In this document: piece after piece, positions 33,885 to 42,680 of the stretch | Position numbering within the stretch: the stretch's first letter is position 1 | Layout of the letters: each line of letters begins with the position of its first letter | Assembly (NCBI RefSeq): GCF_008727875.1 | Contig: NZ_VTWS01000005.1 | Coordinates: forward strand, 558,001 to 622,000 | Length of the DNA: 64,000 nt | Reading direction: 5' to 3' | Origin: Larkinella humicola | GTDB taxonomy: Bacteria > Bacteroidota > Bacteroidia > Cytophagales > Spirosomataceae | Position numbers and translations under genes: made by a program | Notes under the pieces: generated by a model | What the model was told of the DNA's origin: nothing | Seen by the model: only the letters and a program-made list of their open reading frames with translations | The model's database searches: none

Positions 33885-36524
33885 CGAGCGCAGCGAGCGA
33901 ACAGGATTCACCAAAGCCGCTTTGATACTTTGAAAACTGACGGTTAGCAGTGCCACGGCCACCGCCAGCAAACCGGCCAGCCCGAAAACCCACCATTCCA
34001 GATCGATCCGGTAGGCAAAATCCGCCAGCCACTCCTTCATGGCATACCAGCCGATGGGCGTGGCAATCAGGATGGCGACAAACACCAACCGCAGAAAGTC
34101 TTTGGATAGCAGGGCTACAATGCTGGCAACGGATGCGCCCAGCACCTTGCGAACGCCGATTTCCTTGGTACGCTGCAAAGTGGTAAAAGCCGCCAGACCG
34201 AACAGGCCCAGGCATGCAATGAAAACCGCCAGCCCCGCGAAAATGCCGAACAGTTCCCCGATCCGTTGTTCGGACTCGTACATCCTGTTAAACCGCTCAC
34301 TTAGAAAAGAATACGAGAAGGGATTATCGGTTTCGGCTTTCCATTTCTGTTCTACTGTTTTGAGAAAAGCCGGTAAATTCTCCGTCCGGATGCGCAGGGC
34401 CAACTGGTACCCATCTCCGCCATACACCATAATCAGGGGCGCAATGTGCTGGTGCATGGACTCAAAATGAAAGTCTCTGATGACGCCAACCACTGTGTAG
34501 GTGTGCCGGTCGCCCGGACTGCCGTCGCCCACGGTTGCGATGCGCTGCCCAATCGGGTTTTTCCAGCCAAATTGCCGAACGGTAGCTTCGTTGACCAGCA
34601 CCGCAGCGCTATCGCCCGAAAACGCTTTGGAGAAGTTGCGGCCCAGTGCCAGCCGAATGCCCAGAGTCGGCAAATACTGCTCGTCGATCCGGTAGGTTTT
34701 CAGCCGATAGGGGCTCGTTTCTGCGGGGGCATTCACATCCCGAACCCCGTCAAAACCACTGTTGGAATTCCCGGCGGGTAGATAACCCGCCAGACTGACA
34801 CTCGCGACCTGCGATTGCTTCGCCAGTTCGGCTTTGAACGCATTCAGTTTGTTACCCAGCACGTAGGTATCGTGCAGAATCAACACCTGTTCTTTGTCGA
34901 AGCCCACTTTCTTGTTCTGAATAAACCGCAGTTGCTGATGGACCACCAGCGTTCCGATGATCATGCCGATGGAAACGACGAATTGGATCGTAACCAGCGT
35001 ATTCCGTAACCAGCCGCTGCGCACCCCGGACGCGAGTTTGCCTTTCAGCACGCTAACCGGTTTGAACGACGACAGGAAAAAAGCCGGATAGCTGCCGGCC
35101 AGCAACCCGACCACCAGACAGCCCGCCAGCGTGTACGTAATCATCCGGACGTTCAACAGCGTATCCAGACCGAACGTCTTGGTCGCCAGCTGATTGAATG
35201 TCGGCAGTACGGCAATCACCAAACCGCAGGCTACCAGCAGCGCCAGAAACGTGATCAGCAGCGATTCGGCCAGAAACTGGCGAATCAACTGCTGCTGCAC
35301 CGAACCCAGCACCTTGCGAATGCCGACCTCCTTGGCCCGGTTGGCCGACCCGGCCGTCGACAGGTTCATGAAATTGATGCAAGCCAGCAACAGGATAAAA
35401 ACCGCAATGGCCGAGAAAATGTAAACGTATTTCTCATCGCTGTTTGGCTCCAGTTCACCTTCCCGGTCCGACTTCAGGTGAAGGTCCGTAATCGGCTGGA
35501 ACTGAAACTCGAACCGGTCGCCTTTGCGGAGGTATTCGTCGTAGCTCATGCCGAGAAATTCCTGCACTTCCGGGCCCAGATACTTCCGGACAATCTGCGG
35601 GCTCTGAGCTGCCAGCTTGTCTATCGAATAGTCTTTCCGCAGCAGGAAGTACGTGTTTGCACCGCTCGACATCCACTTTTCACGCGCGTGAAGCGAGCGG
35701 TAGGAGCCAAAAAAGTCGTAATGAAAATGCGAGTTGGACGGCACATCCTGGCAAACCCCTGTTACCCGAAAAAGGCCCATGGTTCCCATCGTCAGGCTTT
35801 TGCCGACGGGGTTCTGAGTGCCAAAATACTTCCGGGCGGTCGATTGGGTGAGAACGACGGTATTGGGTTCGGTCAAAACCGTCAGACGGTTTCCTTTCAA
35901 CAGCGGGATCGAAAAAATCGTAAAAAAACTGGAATCCGTAAACACCACCCGTTCTTCCTTGAACCGTTCGTTGCCGTATTTGATCACAAACGTCCCTTGT
36001 TCTTCCAGGCGGGTAAAGGCTTCCACACCCGGATAATCGTGTTGGATGGCGGGTCCGGCGGGGGCGGGGGCATACGCGATATCGAGTTCCTTGCCGCCTA
36101 TGCTGCCCTGCAGCGTCATGCGAAAAATCCGGTCGGCGTTCGCGTTGTAGCGGTCGTAACTCAGCTCGTCCTGCACAAACAGCACAATGAGCAGACAGGT
36201 GGCCAGACCGACGGCCAGACCGGCGATGTTGATGACCGAAAACGCTTTTTTCCGCCAGAGATTCCGCCAGGCAATTTTGAAGTAGTTCTGAATCATCGTC
36301 GGGTTGGTTAGATGCGTTGTTGAATACTCAATTGACTTTCTTTTAAGCGCAAACGACAGAATAAACCCCAGCACATCCCACCAATACCGTTCCCTCGCCC
36401 GCCGTTCGCCCACCTGCCGAAGCTGGTACTGAAACTCCTCGTGCAAATCGCCCTGTACCTCTTCCAGCCGACCGGGGGCGCAGAAGAATTTCAGAAGTCG
36501 GTCGGCGAGGTGGGGCGGTTTCAT
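33879..36524 (-). CDS. Orphan ABC permease with N-terminal permease-prefix domain
   Basis: 881 aa. Prefix at residues 1-76 (LADRLLKFFCAPGRLEEVQG; DLHEEFQYQLRQVGERRAR), core from internal Met77 (MIQNYFKIAWRNLW). The core belongs with the prefix-less permease at 4634-7060: INFMNLSTAGSANRAKEVG, IRKVLGSVQQQL, and SFKPVSVLKGKL after the fourth helix. The second FtsX unit is LQRTKEIGVRKVLGASVASI. The tail is NPVRSLRSE. It is third in padR operon 2. The close pairing of a prefixed and an unprefixed core argues that the prefix has been gained, lost or exchanged. Confidence 0.93.
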   Translation of the reverse strand: MKPPHLADRLLKFFCAPGRLEEVQGDLHEEFQYQLRQVGERRARERYWWDVLGFILSFALKRKSIEYSTTHLTNPTMIQNYFKIAWRNLWRKKAFSVINIAGLAVGLATCLLIVLFVQDELSYDRYNANADRIFRMTLQGSIGGKELDIAYAPAPAGPAIQHDYPGVEAFTRLEEQGTFVIKYGNERFKEERVVFTDSSFFTIFSIPLLKGNRLTVLTEPNTVVLTQSTARKYFGTQNPVGKSLTMGTMGLFRVTGVCQDVPSNSHFHYDFFGSYRSLHAREKWMSSGANTYFLLRKDYSIDKLAAQSPQIVRKYLGPEVQEFLGMSYDEYLRKGDRFEFQFQPITDLHLKSDREGELEPNSDEKYVYIFSAIAVFILLLACINFMNLSTAGSANRAKEVGIRKVLGSVQQQLIRQFLAESLLITFLALLVACGLVIAVLPTFNQLATKTFGLDTLLNVRMITYTLAGCLVVGLLAGSYPAFFLSSFKPVSVLKGKLASGVRSGWLRNTLVTIQFVVSIGMIIGTLVVHQQLRFIQNKKVGFDKEQVLILHDTYVLGNKLNAFKAELAKQSQVASVSLAGYLPAGNSNSGFDGVRDVNAPAETSPYRLKTYRIDEQYLPTLGIRLALGRNFSKAFSGDSAAVLVNEATVRQFGWKNPIGQRIATVGDGSPGDRHTYTVVGVIRDFHFESMHQHIAPLIMVYGGDGYQLALRIRTENLPAFLKTVEQKWKAETDNPFSYSFLSERFNRMYESEQRIGELFGIFAGLAVFIACLGLFGLAAFTTLQRTKEIGVRKVLGASVASIVALLSKDFLRLVFVAILIATPIGWYAMKEWLADFAYRIDLEWWVFGLAGLLAVAVALLTVSFQSIKAALVNPVRSLRSE

Positions 36525-36530
36525 ATTGCT

Positions 36531-36632
36531 TTTAATATCGAATAATGAATAGAGAATAACGAAAGCCGAAGTGTCGTCCGCGGAGCCACTTCGTTATTCG
36601 TTATTTAATATTCAGTGTTCGATATTCTCTTC
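36531..36632. repeat. Heptad-word inverted repeat H10
   Basis: GAATAAT/GAATAAC words in both arms. The centre has its own small inverted repeat (CGAAGTG with CACTTCG). Confidence 0.72.
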
Positions 36633-39239
36633 TTATTCACTTTTCAGACTCTTCACCGGATTCATCAAAGCGGCTTTGACGCTCTGAAAACTGACCGTCA
36701 GCAGCGCGATCACCACCGTCAGCAAACCCGCCAGCGCGAAGACCCACCACGCGAGATCAACCTGATACGCAAACCCCTGCAACCAGCGGTCCATGGCATA
36801 CCAGGCAACCGGAAAAGCGATCAGCATGGCGATGGCGACGGGTTTCAGGAAGTTGGCCGACAGCAGAACCACAATGTTCGGAACCGATGCGCCCAGCACC
36901 TTGCGAACGCCGATTTCTTTCGTGCGCTGCTCGGCCATGAAAGCCGCCAGCCCAAACAAACCCAGACAGGAAATGAAAATGGCCAGAAAAGCAAAGGCAT
37001 TGGCGAGTTGGCTGACCACCTGTTCGCTGTGGTATAATTTGGCGTATTCCAGATCCGAAAACTGGTAGGTAAACGGAAAATTGGGATTCAGCTCTTTGCA
37101 GATTTTTTCGAGACTAGCCAGCGCTTCCCGGGTTTTGCCGGCTTCGGTCCGAACCAGAATACTGCCCCATTTTTGCTGTTCGTCCAGCCGGACAATCAGC
37201 GGTTCAATGGTCTGGTGCATGGAATTGAAATGAAAATCTTTCAAAACGCCGATGATCTTGCCCTCCCGGTTTCCCCACCACATCGACTTTCCGATCGGAT
37301 TTTTGTAGCCAATTTTCCGAACAGCCGCTTCATTGACGAGGTAGCTGGCCGAATCGGTGCCGAATTCGCGGGAAAAATCGCGCCCTTCGGCCAGTTTCAG
37401 GTTCATGGTTTTCAGGAAATCGAAGCCCACCACGGCGTCGGCAAACGGCACCAACAGGCCCGGATCTTTACCAACCCATTCGATGTCGCTCCGGTGGTGG
37501 CCAATCAGGGTGGGGGATTCCTTCATCCTCGAAATGGTGAGGATGCCCGGCTGTTTCCCCGCTTCGTCCTTGAACAGATTGTATTTCTGAACCAAATCTC
37601 CCTCGATGGGAATATAAAGCAGATTTTCGCGGTCATACCCAATGTTTTTGGACTGGATATAGCCCATTTGGCGGTAGATCACGATCATGCCCACGATGAG
37701 AATCATGGAAAGCGAAAACTGAAAAACCACCAGACTTTTCCGGAAAAACGTTGCGCCAAATCCCAGACGCGCCGACAGCATTCGTCCTTTCAAAGCCCGG
37801 ATCGGATTCATGGAAGACAGAAACAGGGCCGGATAACTCCCCGACACCAGACCCGTCAGGAGCAGAAGCCCGACCAGGCTGGCCCAGAAAACCGGTTGTC
37901 CGAACGGCAAAAACAGGCGCTTTCCGGTCAGTTCATTAAAGGCGGGCAGGAGGATGAGCACCAGCATTACCGCCAGCACCACCGCGAAAAACGTGAGCAG
38001 AATGGCCTCACCCATAAACTGCCCGATCAAGGCGGAACGAACGGCCCCGACCACCTTCCGAACACCCACTTCCTTCGCCCGTTTGGTGGAGCGGGCCGTG
38101 GCCAGGTTCATAAAATTGATGCAGGCAATGAGCAGAATGAAAACCGCTACGATACTAAAAAGCCGCACGTACTCAATCCGTCCGCCATCGACCTGGCCGT
38201 TTTTGAAAGTCGCATTCAGGTACTTTTCGGGATAAGGCTGCAAGGCGAGTTCGGTATGTGATCCGGCGGTTTTCGTCGTATACTGGTATATGAACTCCTT
38301 GATTTTAGCCTCAACTTTTGCGGGATCGGCTCCCGGACGAAGCTGCACGAAAGTAAAAGGGCTCGTGTTGCTCCAGTTATTCACCCACTGGTTTTCTTTC
38401 ACATACGCTTTCCAGCTTCGCAAAAAATCAAATTGCTGCGACGAGTTGGCGGGCAGATCCTCGAAAACCGCCGTCACCATCAGGTCGTCCTGGTCCTGGT
38501 AGCGAATCGTCTGACCGATGGCCTTCTCCGGTTTTCCAAAAAACTGTTCGGCCATCTTTCGCGAAATGGCGATGCCTTCCGGCGTGTTCAAGGCGGTTTC
38601 GGGGGTTCCCTGCACCAGCGGATAGCTGAACATGCTGAAAAAGTCGGCACCCGCAAACGATCCATCGGCCTTGTTGATTTTCCCGGCCACTTCAAACGTG
38701 GCGGTTCGGCTCTGCTCCAGACTGCTGCTCCACTCAACTTCGGGAACCACGCGTTTTAATTCCTGCGCCAGCAGGCCCTGCGTGTAATACGAGGCTTCCA
38801 CCTTGCCGTCATAAAAACCGCGTTCGTAGATCTGAAAAAGTCGGTCGCCGTTGGCGTGAAAGCCGTCGACGCTGCGTTCGTCCTGCACCCACAGCAGGAT
38901 GAGCAGGCTGCACGCCATGCCGAGGGCCAGCCCGAGGATGTTGATGGCCGAAAACGCTTTGTTGCGAACCAGATTCCGCCGGGCAATTTTAAAATAGTTG
39001 CTGATCATTGTTGGGTTCATCGGTTGAGTTGTTGTTGGATATTTCATTGATTTTCGTCTGATCGCAAATGGTTTCAGAAAGCCCAGGACACCCCACCAAT
39101 ACCACCTCTTAGCCCGCCGTTCGCCCATCCGCCGGAGCTGGTATTGAAACTCCTCGTGCAAATCCCCCTGCACCTCCTCCAGCCGGTGGGGAGCACAGAA
39201 AAATTTGAGGAGACGGTCGGCGAGTTGGGGCGGTTTCAT
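36633..39239 (-). CDS. Orphan ABC permease with N-terminal permease-prefix domain
   Basis: 868 aa. Prefix at residues 1-77 (LADRLLKFFCAPHRLEEVQG; DLHEEFQYQLRRMGERRAK), core from internal Met78 (MISNYFKIARRNLV). It is of the KVVGA subgroup: INFMNLATARSTKRAKEVG, VRKVVGAVRSAL. The first helix region GLALGMACSLLILLWVQDER is almost the same as in the prefix-less permease at 47500-49863. The second FtsX unit is EQRTKEIGVRKVLGASVPNI and the tail NPVKSLKSE. It is second in padR operon 2. Confidence 0.93.
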   Translation of the reverse strand: MKPPQLADRLLKFFCAPHRLEEVQGDLHEEFQYQLRRMGERRAKRWYWWGVLGFLKPFAIRRKSMKYPTTTQPMNPTMISNYFKIARRNLVRNKAFSAINILGLALGMACSLLILLWVQDERSVDGFHANGDRLFQIYERGFYDGKVEASYYTQGLLAQELKRVVPEVEWSSSLEQSRTATFEVAGKINKADGSFAGADFFSMFSYPLVQGTPETALNTPEGIAISRKMAEQFFGKPEKAIGQTIRYQDQDDLMVTAVFEDLPANSSQQFDFLRSWKAYVKENQWVNNWSNTSPFTFVQLRPGADPAKVEAKIKEFIYQYTTKTAGSHTELALQPYPEKYLNATFKNGQVDGGRIEYVRLFSIVAVFILLIACINFMNLATARSTKRAKEVGVRKVVGAVRSALIGQFMGEAILLTFFAVVLAVMLVLILLPAFNELTGKRLFLPFGQPVFWASLVGLLLLTGLVSGSYPALFLSSMNPIRALKGRMLSARLGFGATFFRKSLVVFQFSLSMILIVGMIVIYRQMGYIQSKNIGYDRENLLYIPIEGDLVQKYNLFKDEAGKQPGILTISRMKESPTLIGHHRSDIEWVGKDPGLLVPFADAVVGFDFLKTMNLKLAEGRDFSREFGTDSASYLVNEAAVRKIGYKNPIGKSMWWGNREGKIIGVLKDFHFNSMHQTIEPLIVRLDEQQKWGSILVRTEAGKTREALASLEKICKELNPNFPFTYQFSDLEYAKLYHSEQVVSQLANAFAFLAIFISCLGLFGLAAFMAEQRTKEIGVRKVLGASVPNIVVLLSANFLKPVAIAMLIAFPVAWYAMDRWLQGFAYQVDLAWWVFALAGLLTVVIALLTVSFQSVKAALMNPVKSLKSE

Positions 39240-39242
39240 TGG

Positions 39243-39367
39243 GTTTATAATTTCAAATGGTAAATTTCAAATGATGAATGATAAAATATCTCAGCACGTC
39301 ACCGTCTCCTCAATTATCAAATTTTTACATTCATCATTTGAAATTTACTATTTATCATTCCCCTTCT
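39243..39367. repeat. Heptad-word inverted repeat H11
   Basis: Words of the AAATGAT/GATGAAT/GGTAAAT kind. The right arm contains CATTCATCATTTGAAATTTA, shared with H8. Confidence 0.72.
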
Positions 39368-39368
39368 T

Positions 39369-42005
39369 TCATTCACTTTTCAGGCTTTTCACCGGATTCA
39401 TCAATGCGGCTTTGACGCTTTGGAAACTGACCGTCAGGGCTGCCACGATCATCGTCGCCAGCAAAGCCATTCCAAAAATGCCGGGACCGATCTCGATCTT
39501 ATAGGCAAAATCCTGCAACCAGTGCGTCATCACCCACCATGCCACGGGCGTTGCCACCACGAAGGCCACGGCAATCAACCGGGCGAACTCCTTGCCAAAC
39601 AGCCACAAGATGTTACTGATGCTGGCTCCCAGCACCTTGCGGACGCCGATTTCCTTCGTTTTTTGATTCGCCATAAACAACACCAGTCCATACAGCCCCA
39701 GACAACCGATCACCACGGCGATTCCGGCGAAGAAATTGATCAGCTTGGCCATCGTCTGTTCCTGAACGTAGTATTCCTGCAATTGCTCATCGACGAACTG
39801 TGCGGTGAAATAACTGTCGGGATAGATCTGGTTATACTCTTTTTCCAGTTGGTGGATAACCCGTTCAAAATTGCCGTTGTGTAATTGTAGACTGGCATAA
39901 TAGTACTTGGTCGCCCGGGTGGTCATGAAGAGCGGAAAAATCCCACTTTTCAGATCGCGCTCATTGAAGTCTTTCACAACGCCCACGATTTCCAGTTTTC
40001 GGGACGTATGCAGGATTTTTCCCAGCACCTGGGCCGGATTACGAATGCCCAACTGCTTGACGAAGGTTTCATTGACCAGCGTTTCCCGGGACGTATCCGC
40101 AGGCTGAAGATTTCGCCCGGCCACCAGTTTCAACCCGTACACATCGACGTAAGCAGCATCGATGAACTTTTGCTGGGGTGTGAATTTTTCCGGCTCGGGG
40201 CGGGTGTCAAATTTGATAACCGTCTGGCTGATCCAGCCCGTCTGGGGTGGGCCGCTCATAGAATAACTTAATTTCTCAACCTCGGGAATGGCCATTGCCC
40301 GGTGACGGAAGTCCGCCATTTTGCCGACCTCCTGCTGGGGTGATGAAGGCAACCGAACCGTAAGAATGGCCTTTTGCCGGAAACCGAGGTCTTTCGTTTG
40401 AATGTACTGCAACTGATTGGCGACCACGACCATACCCACAATCAGCATTTGTGAAATGGCAAACTGGGTGACCACCAGACTCCGGCGTATGGAAAAACCA
40501 CCCACCTGCCGGGAGGTGATCCGTCCGGCCAACGCCAAGGCCGGTTTGAAGCCCGTCAGCACCAGAGCGGGATAAAAACCGGACAGGAAAATGACCCCCG
40601 TCACGATCAGTACCAACCAGCCAATGACGGATGGATCGTAATAGAAAGTGAACCGGAAGACCCCGTGTAAATATTCCTGAGCCAACTGCTGACCAACCTG
40701 GAAAAAGAAGAGTGCAATGGCCGTGGCCGTGAGGGTTAACAAGGCGGTTTCGCCCATGAATTGCCAGAACAATTGGGGCCGCGTGCTGCCCAGCACTTTC
40801 CGGACGCCCACTTCCCGGGATCGGTTCAGGGCCTGCGCCGTGGCCAGATTGACAAAATTGATGCAGGCCGTGATGAGCAGAAAAATGCCGATGGCAAACA
40901 ACGACCAGATCAAGCCCGAGCTGACCCCACCGGTTTCGGTCGAGAAATGAATATCCCGCAGGGGTTGCATCGGAAACCGGGTATCTTTAAGGCCGTGCGG
41001 TTTGTACTTTTTCACAAAAGCCAGCATCTGCCGATCCCAGTCGGCTTTCGTAAAGTGGCTGTTCAGGCTCACAAAGCACTGCGTACCACTGTCGACATTG
41101 TCAAAATCTACGTTCAGCGGGCGGTCATGAAATTCGGGCAAACTGGCCCAGGATGCCATCAGGGAATAGGCAAAATCGGTGTTATCCCGGTAGTCCTTGA
41201 ACACCCCAACAATTCGGGCATTCAGCGTTGCATTGATCTTAATGATTTTGCCAAGTACCTCCGTCGTCCCAAAGTATTTGGTGGCATTTTCAGCACTGAG
41301 AACTACCGTATTGGGTTGAGCCAGCCCGGTTGGTCCGCCAGCCAGCCACTCGTAATCGAAGATTTTAAAATAGGAAGGCTGCACAAAGGCCCCCATTTTG
41401 TGAGCGTCTTTAAATTTTCGGTCAGGTTCATTGGCTACGGGAATGGCCACCAACGGGTCCCGGTAAAGCTCGATCATCGCCAGGTTTTCGATATCCGGAT
41501 GATCATTCCGAAGGGCCTTCCCCAGTTCGTAAGGAACGCCGGTTACGTTAAAATTGCCCTCAGGCGTAACAAACTCGGTGGTTACCCGGTAAATGGAAGC
41601 GTATTTCTGGTGGTGTGTATCAATGGTATGATGGTAGCGAACGAGCGAAAAAATCAGCAGCGCAGCGCCAATGCCCAATGCCAGGCCCGTGACATTAATC
41701 AAGGCGTAAGTCTGGTTTTTAATCAGATTCCGCCGGGCAATTTTGAAATAATTGCTAATCATGGTTGGGTTCATTGTATGAGTTGTTGAATACGCAGTTG
41801 CTTTTCGTTTGATGGCGAACGGCCATCCAGCCGGGGGTTTCAGAAATCCCAGCACATCCCGCCAGTACCGTATTCTGGCCCGTCGTTCGCCGATCCGTTT
41901 CACCTGATAATCAAACTCCTCGTGCAAATCCCCCTGCACTTCCTCCAGCCGGTGGGGAGCGCAGAAAAATTTGAGGAAACGGTCGGCTAAACGGGGCGGT
42001 TTCAT
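39369..42005 (-). CDS. Orphan ABC permease with N-terminal permease-prefix domain
   Basis: 878 aa. Prefix at residues 1-81 (LADRFLKFFCAPHRLEEVQG; DLHEEFDYQVKRIGERRAR), core from internal Met82 (MISNYFKIARRNLI). The core is of the FVNLATAQA subgroup: INFVNLATAQALNRSREVG, VRKVLGSTRPQL, with SIRRSLVVTQFAISQMLIVG before the central loop. The second FtsX unit is NQKTKEIGVRKVLGASISNI, where most have EQR. The tail is NPVKSLKSE. It is the first permease after padR 2. Its internal start context (AACCCAACCATG) is nearly the same as in the next gene. Confidence 0.93.
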   Translation of the reverse strand: MKPPRLADRFLKFFCAPHRLEEVQGDLHEEFDYQVKRIGERRARIRYWRDVLGFLKPPAGWPFAIKRKATAYSTTHTMNPTMISNYFKIARRNLIKNQTYALINVTGLALGIGAALLIFSLVRYHHTIDTHHQKYASIYRVTTEFVTPEGNFNVTGVPYELGKALRNDHPDIENLAMIELYRDPLVAIPVANEPDRKFKDAHKMGAFVQPSYFKIFDYEWLAGGPTGLAQPNTVVLSAENATKYFGTTEVLGKIIKINATLNARIVGVFKDYRDNTDFAYSLMASWASLPEFHDRPLNVDFDNVDSGTQCFVSLNSHFTKADWDRQMLAFVKKYKPHGLKDTRFPMQPLRDIHFSTETGGVSSGLIWSLFAIGIFLLITACINFVNLATAQALNRSREVGVRKVLGSTRPQLFWQFMGETALLTLTATAIALFFFQVGQQLAQEYLHGVFRFTFYYDPSVIGWLVLIVTGVIFLSGFYPALVLTGFKPALALAGRITSRQVGGFSIRRSLVVTQFAISQMLIVGMVVVANQLQYIQTKDLGFRQKAILTVRLPSSPQQEVGKMADFRHRAMAIPEVEKLSYSMSGPPQTGWISQTVIKFDTRPEPEKFTPQQKFIDAAYVDVYGLKLVAGRNLQPADTSRETLVNETFVKQLGIRNPAQVLGKILHTSRKLEIVGVVKDFNERDLKSGIFPLFMTTRATKYYYASLQLHNGNFERVIHQLEKEYNQIYPDSYFTAQFVDEQLQEYYVQEQTMAKLINFFAGIAVVIGCLGLYGLVLFMANQKTKEIGVRKVLGASISNILWLFGKEFARLIAVAFVVATPVAWWVMTHWLQDFAYKIEIGPGIFGMALLATMIVAALTVSFQSVKAALMNPVKSLKSE

Positions 42006-42009
42006 ATAA

Positions 42010-42118
42010 ATTTTTAATATCGAATACTGAATACCGAATTATGAAGCGGCTTCGCCAGCGCCCGGTGTTCATTATTCGTTATTCAACATTCAGTATTCAT
42101 ATTTTATCATTGTTCATT
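42010..42118. repeat. Heptad-word inverted repeat H12
   Basis: GAATACT/GAATACC/GAATTAT words. The centre GCGGCTTCGCCAGCGCCC resembles those of H4 and H7. It occupies the gap between padR 2 and its first permease, as H3 does in operon 1. Confidence 0.72.
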
Positions 42119-42126
42119 TTGCTCTT

Positions 42127-42465
42127 TCAAAGGCTCGTCGCCGGCTTAAACGGATTCAGCAAACGCGCCCAGAAGCTGACGCGGACTTCCTGGATTTCCT
42201 GCAACGTCCGACGACCATAGGCCGTCACCGTAAACAGCCGTTTCCGTCGGCCTCCGCGCTCGGCGGTGGGTTCGCCCATTTCCGATTTCAGCATGCCCTT
42301 GTCTTCCAGGCGTTCCAGAGCCGCGTGGACCTGATTCAGCCGCACCGCACGACCGGTCTGCTCGCTGATTTCGTGGGTGATCGCTACGCCATACGCCCCG
42401 CCTTCCATGACGGCCACGGTTAGTAATACGATTTCTTCAAACTCGCCCAAGTAGCTGCGTTTCAT
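42127..42465 (-). CDS. PadR-family transcriptional regulator 2
   Basis: 112 aa from ATG 42465 (MKRSYLGEFEEIVLL). A TTG three codons upstream is disregarded because PadR 1 starts at the same MKR. Winged-helix PadR fold: YGVAITHEISEQTG, recognition region NQVHAALERLEDKGML, wing TAERGGRRKRLFTVTAYGRRTL. It shares the core with PadR 1, but the recognition helix differs, so DNA targets may differ. It heads a run of five prefix-domain permeases. The expected leader from the promoter at 42492-42509 is about 17 nt, almost the same as for PadR 1. Confidence 0.92.
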   Translation of the reverse strand: MKRSYLGEFEEIVLLTVAVMEGGAYGVAITHEISEQTGRAVRLNQVHAALERLEDKGMLKSEMGEPTAERGGRRKRLFTVTAYGRRTLQEIQEVRVSFWARLLNPFKPATSL

Positions 42466-42491
42466 CGCTGTCAATTAGTTCTATCTTTGCT

Positions 42492-42509
42492 GATCAAATG
42501 CCTTGCCAA
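42492..42509 (-). promoter_or_regulatory. Sigma-54-like promoter of padR operon 2
   Basis: The reverse strand reads TTGGCAAGGCATTTGATC: GG (42507-42506), ten bases, GA (42495-42494). It differs from the padR 1 promoter at only two or three positions. Confidence 0.7.
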
Positions 42510-42561
42510 CTTCCAAAATTGGCTTCAGCAGCGGTTTTAGGCGGATTGTAGACGGGGAAGC

Positions 42562-42598
42562 TGTACGATTTCGGACAGTTCCTGTCCGCTAATGTACA
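42562..42598 (-). promoter_or_regulatory. Operator pair for padR operon 2
   Basis: 42562-42577 is TGTACG-ATTT-CGGACA and 42583-42598 is TGTCCG-CTAA-TGTACA. They start 21 bp apart, and the proximal site is 55 bp from the -24 GG. The pair resembles the one at 12048-12085 read in the opposite direction. Confidence 0.7.
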
Positions 42599-42680
42599 GG
42601 GAGATGGATCGGCGCTGACGGGTAAAAACTGCTCCCGAATGTCTTACATTGGTTTCCGGTTCCTGAATCCGACTTTACCC

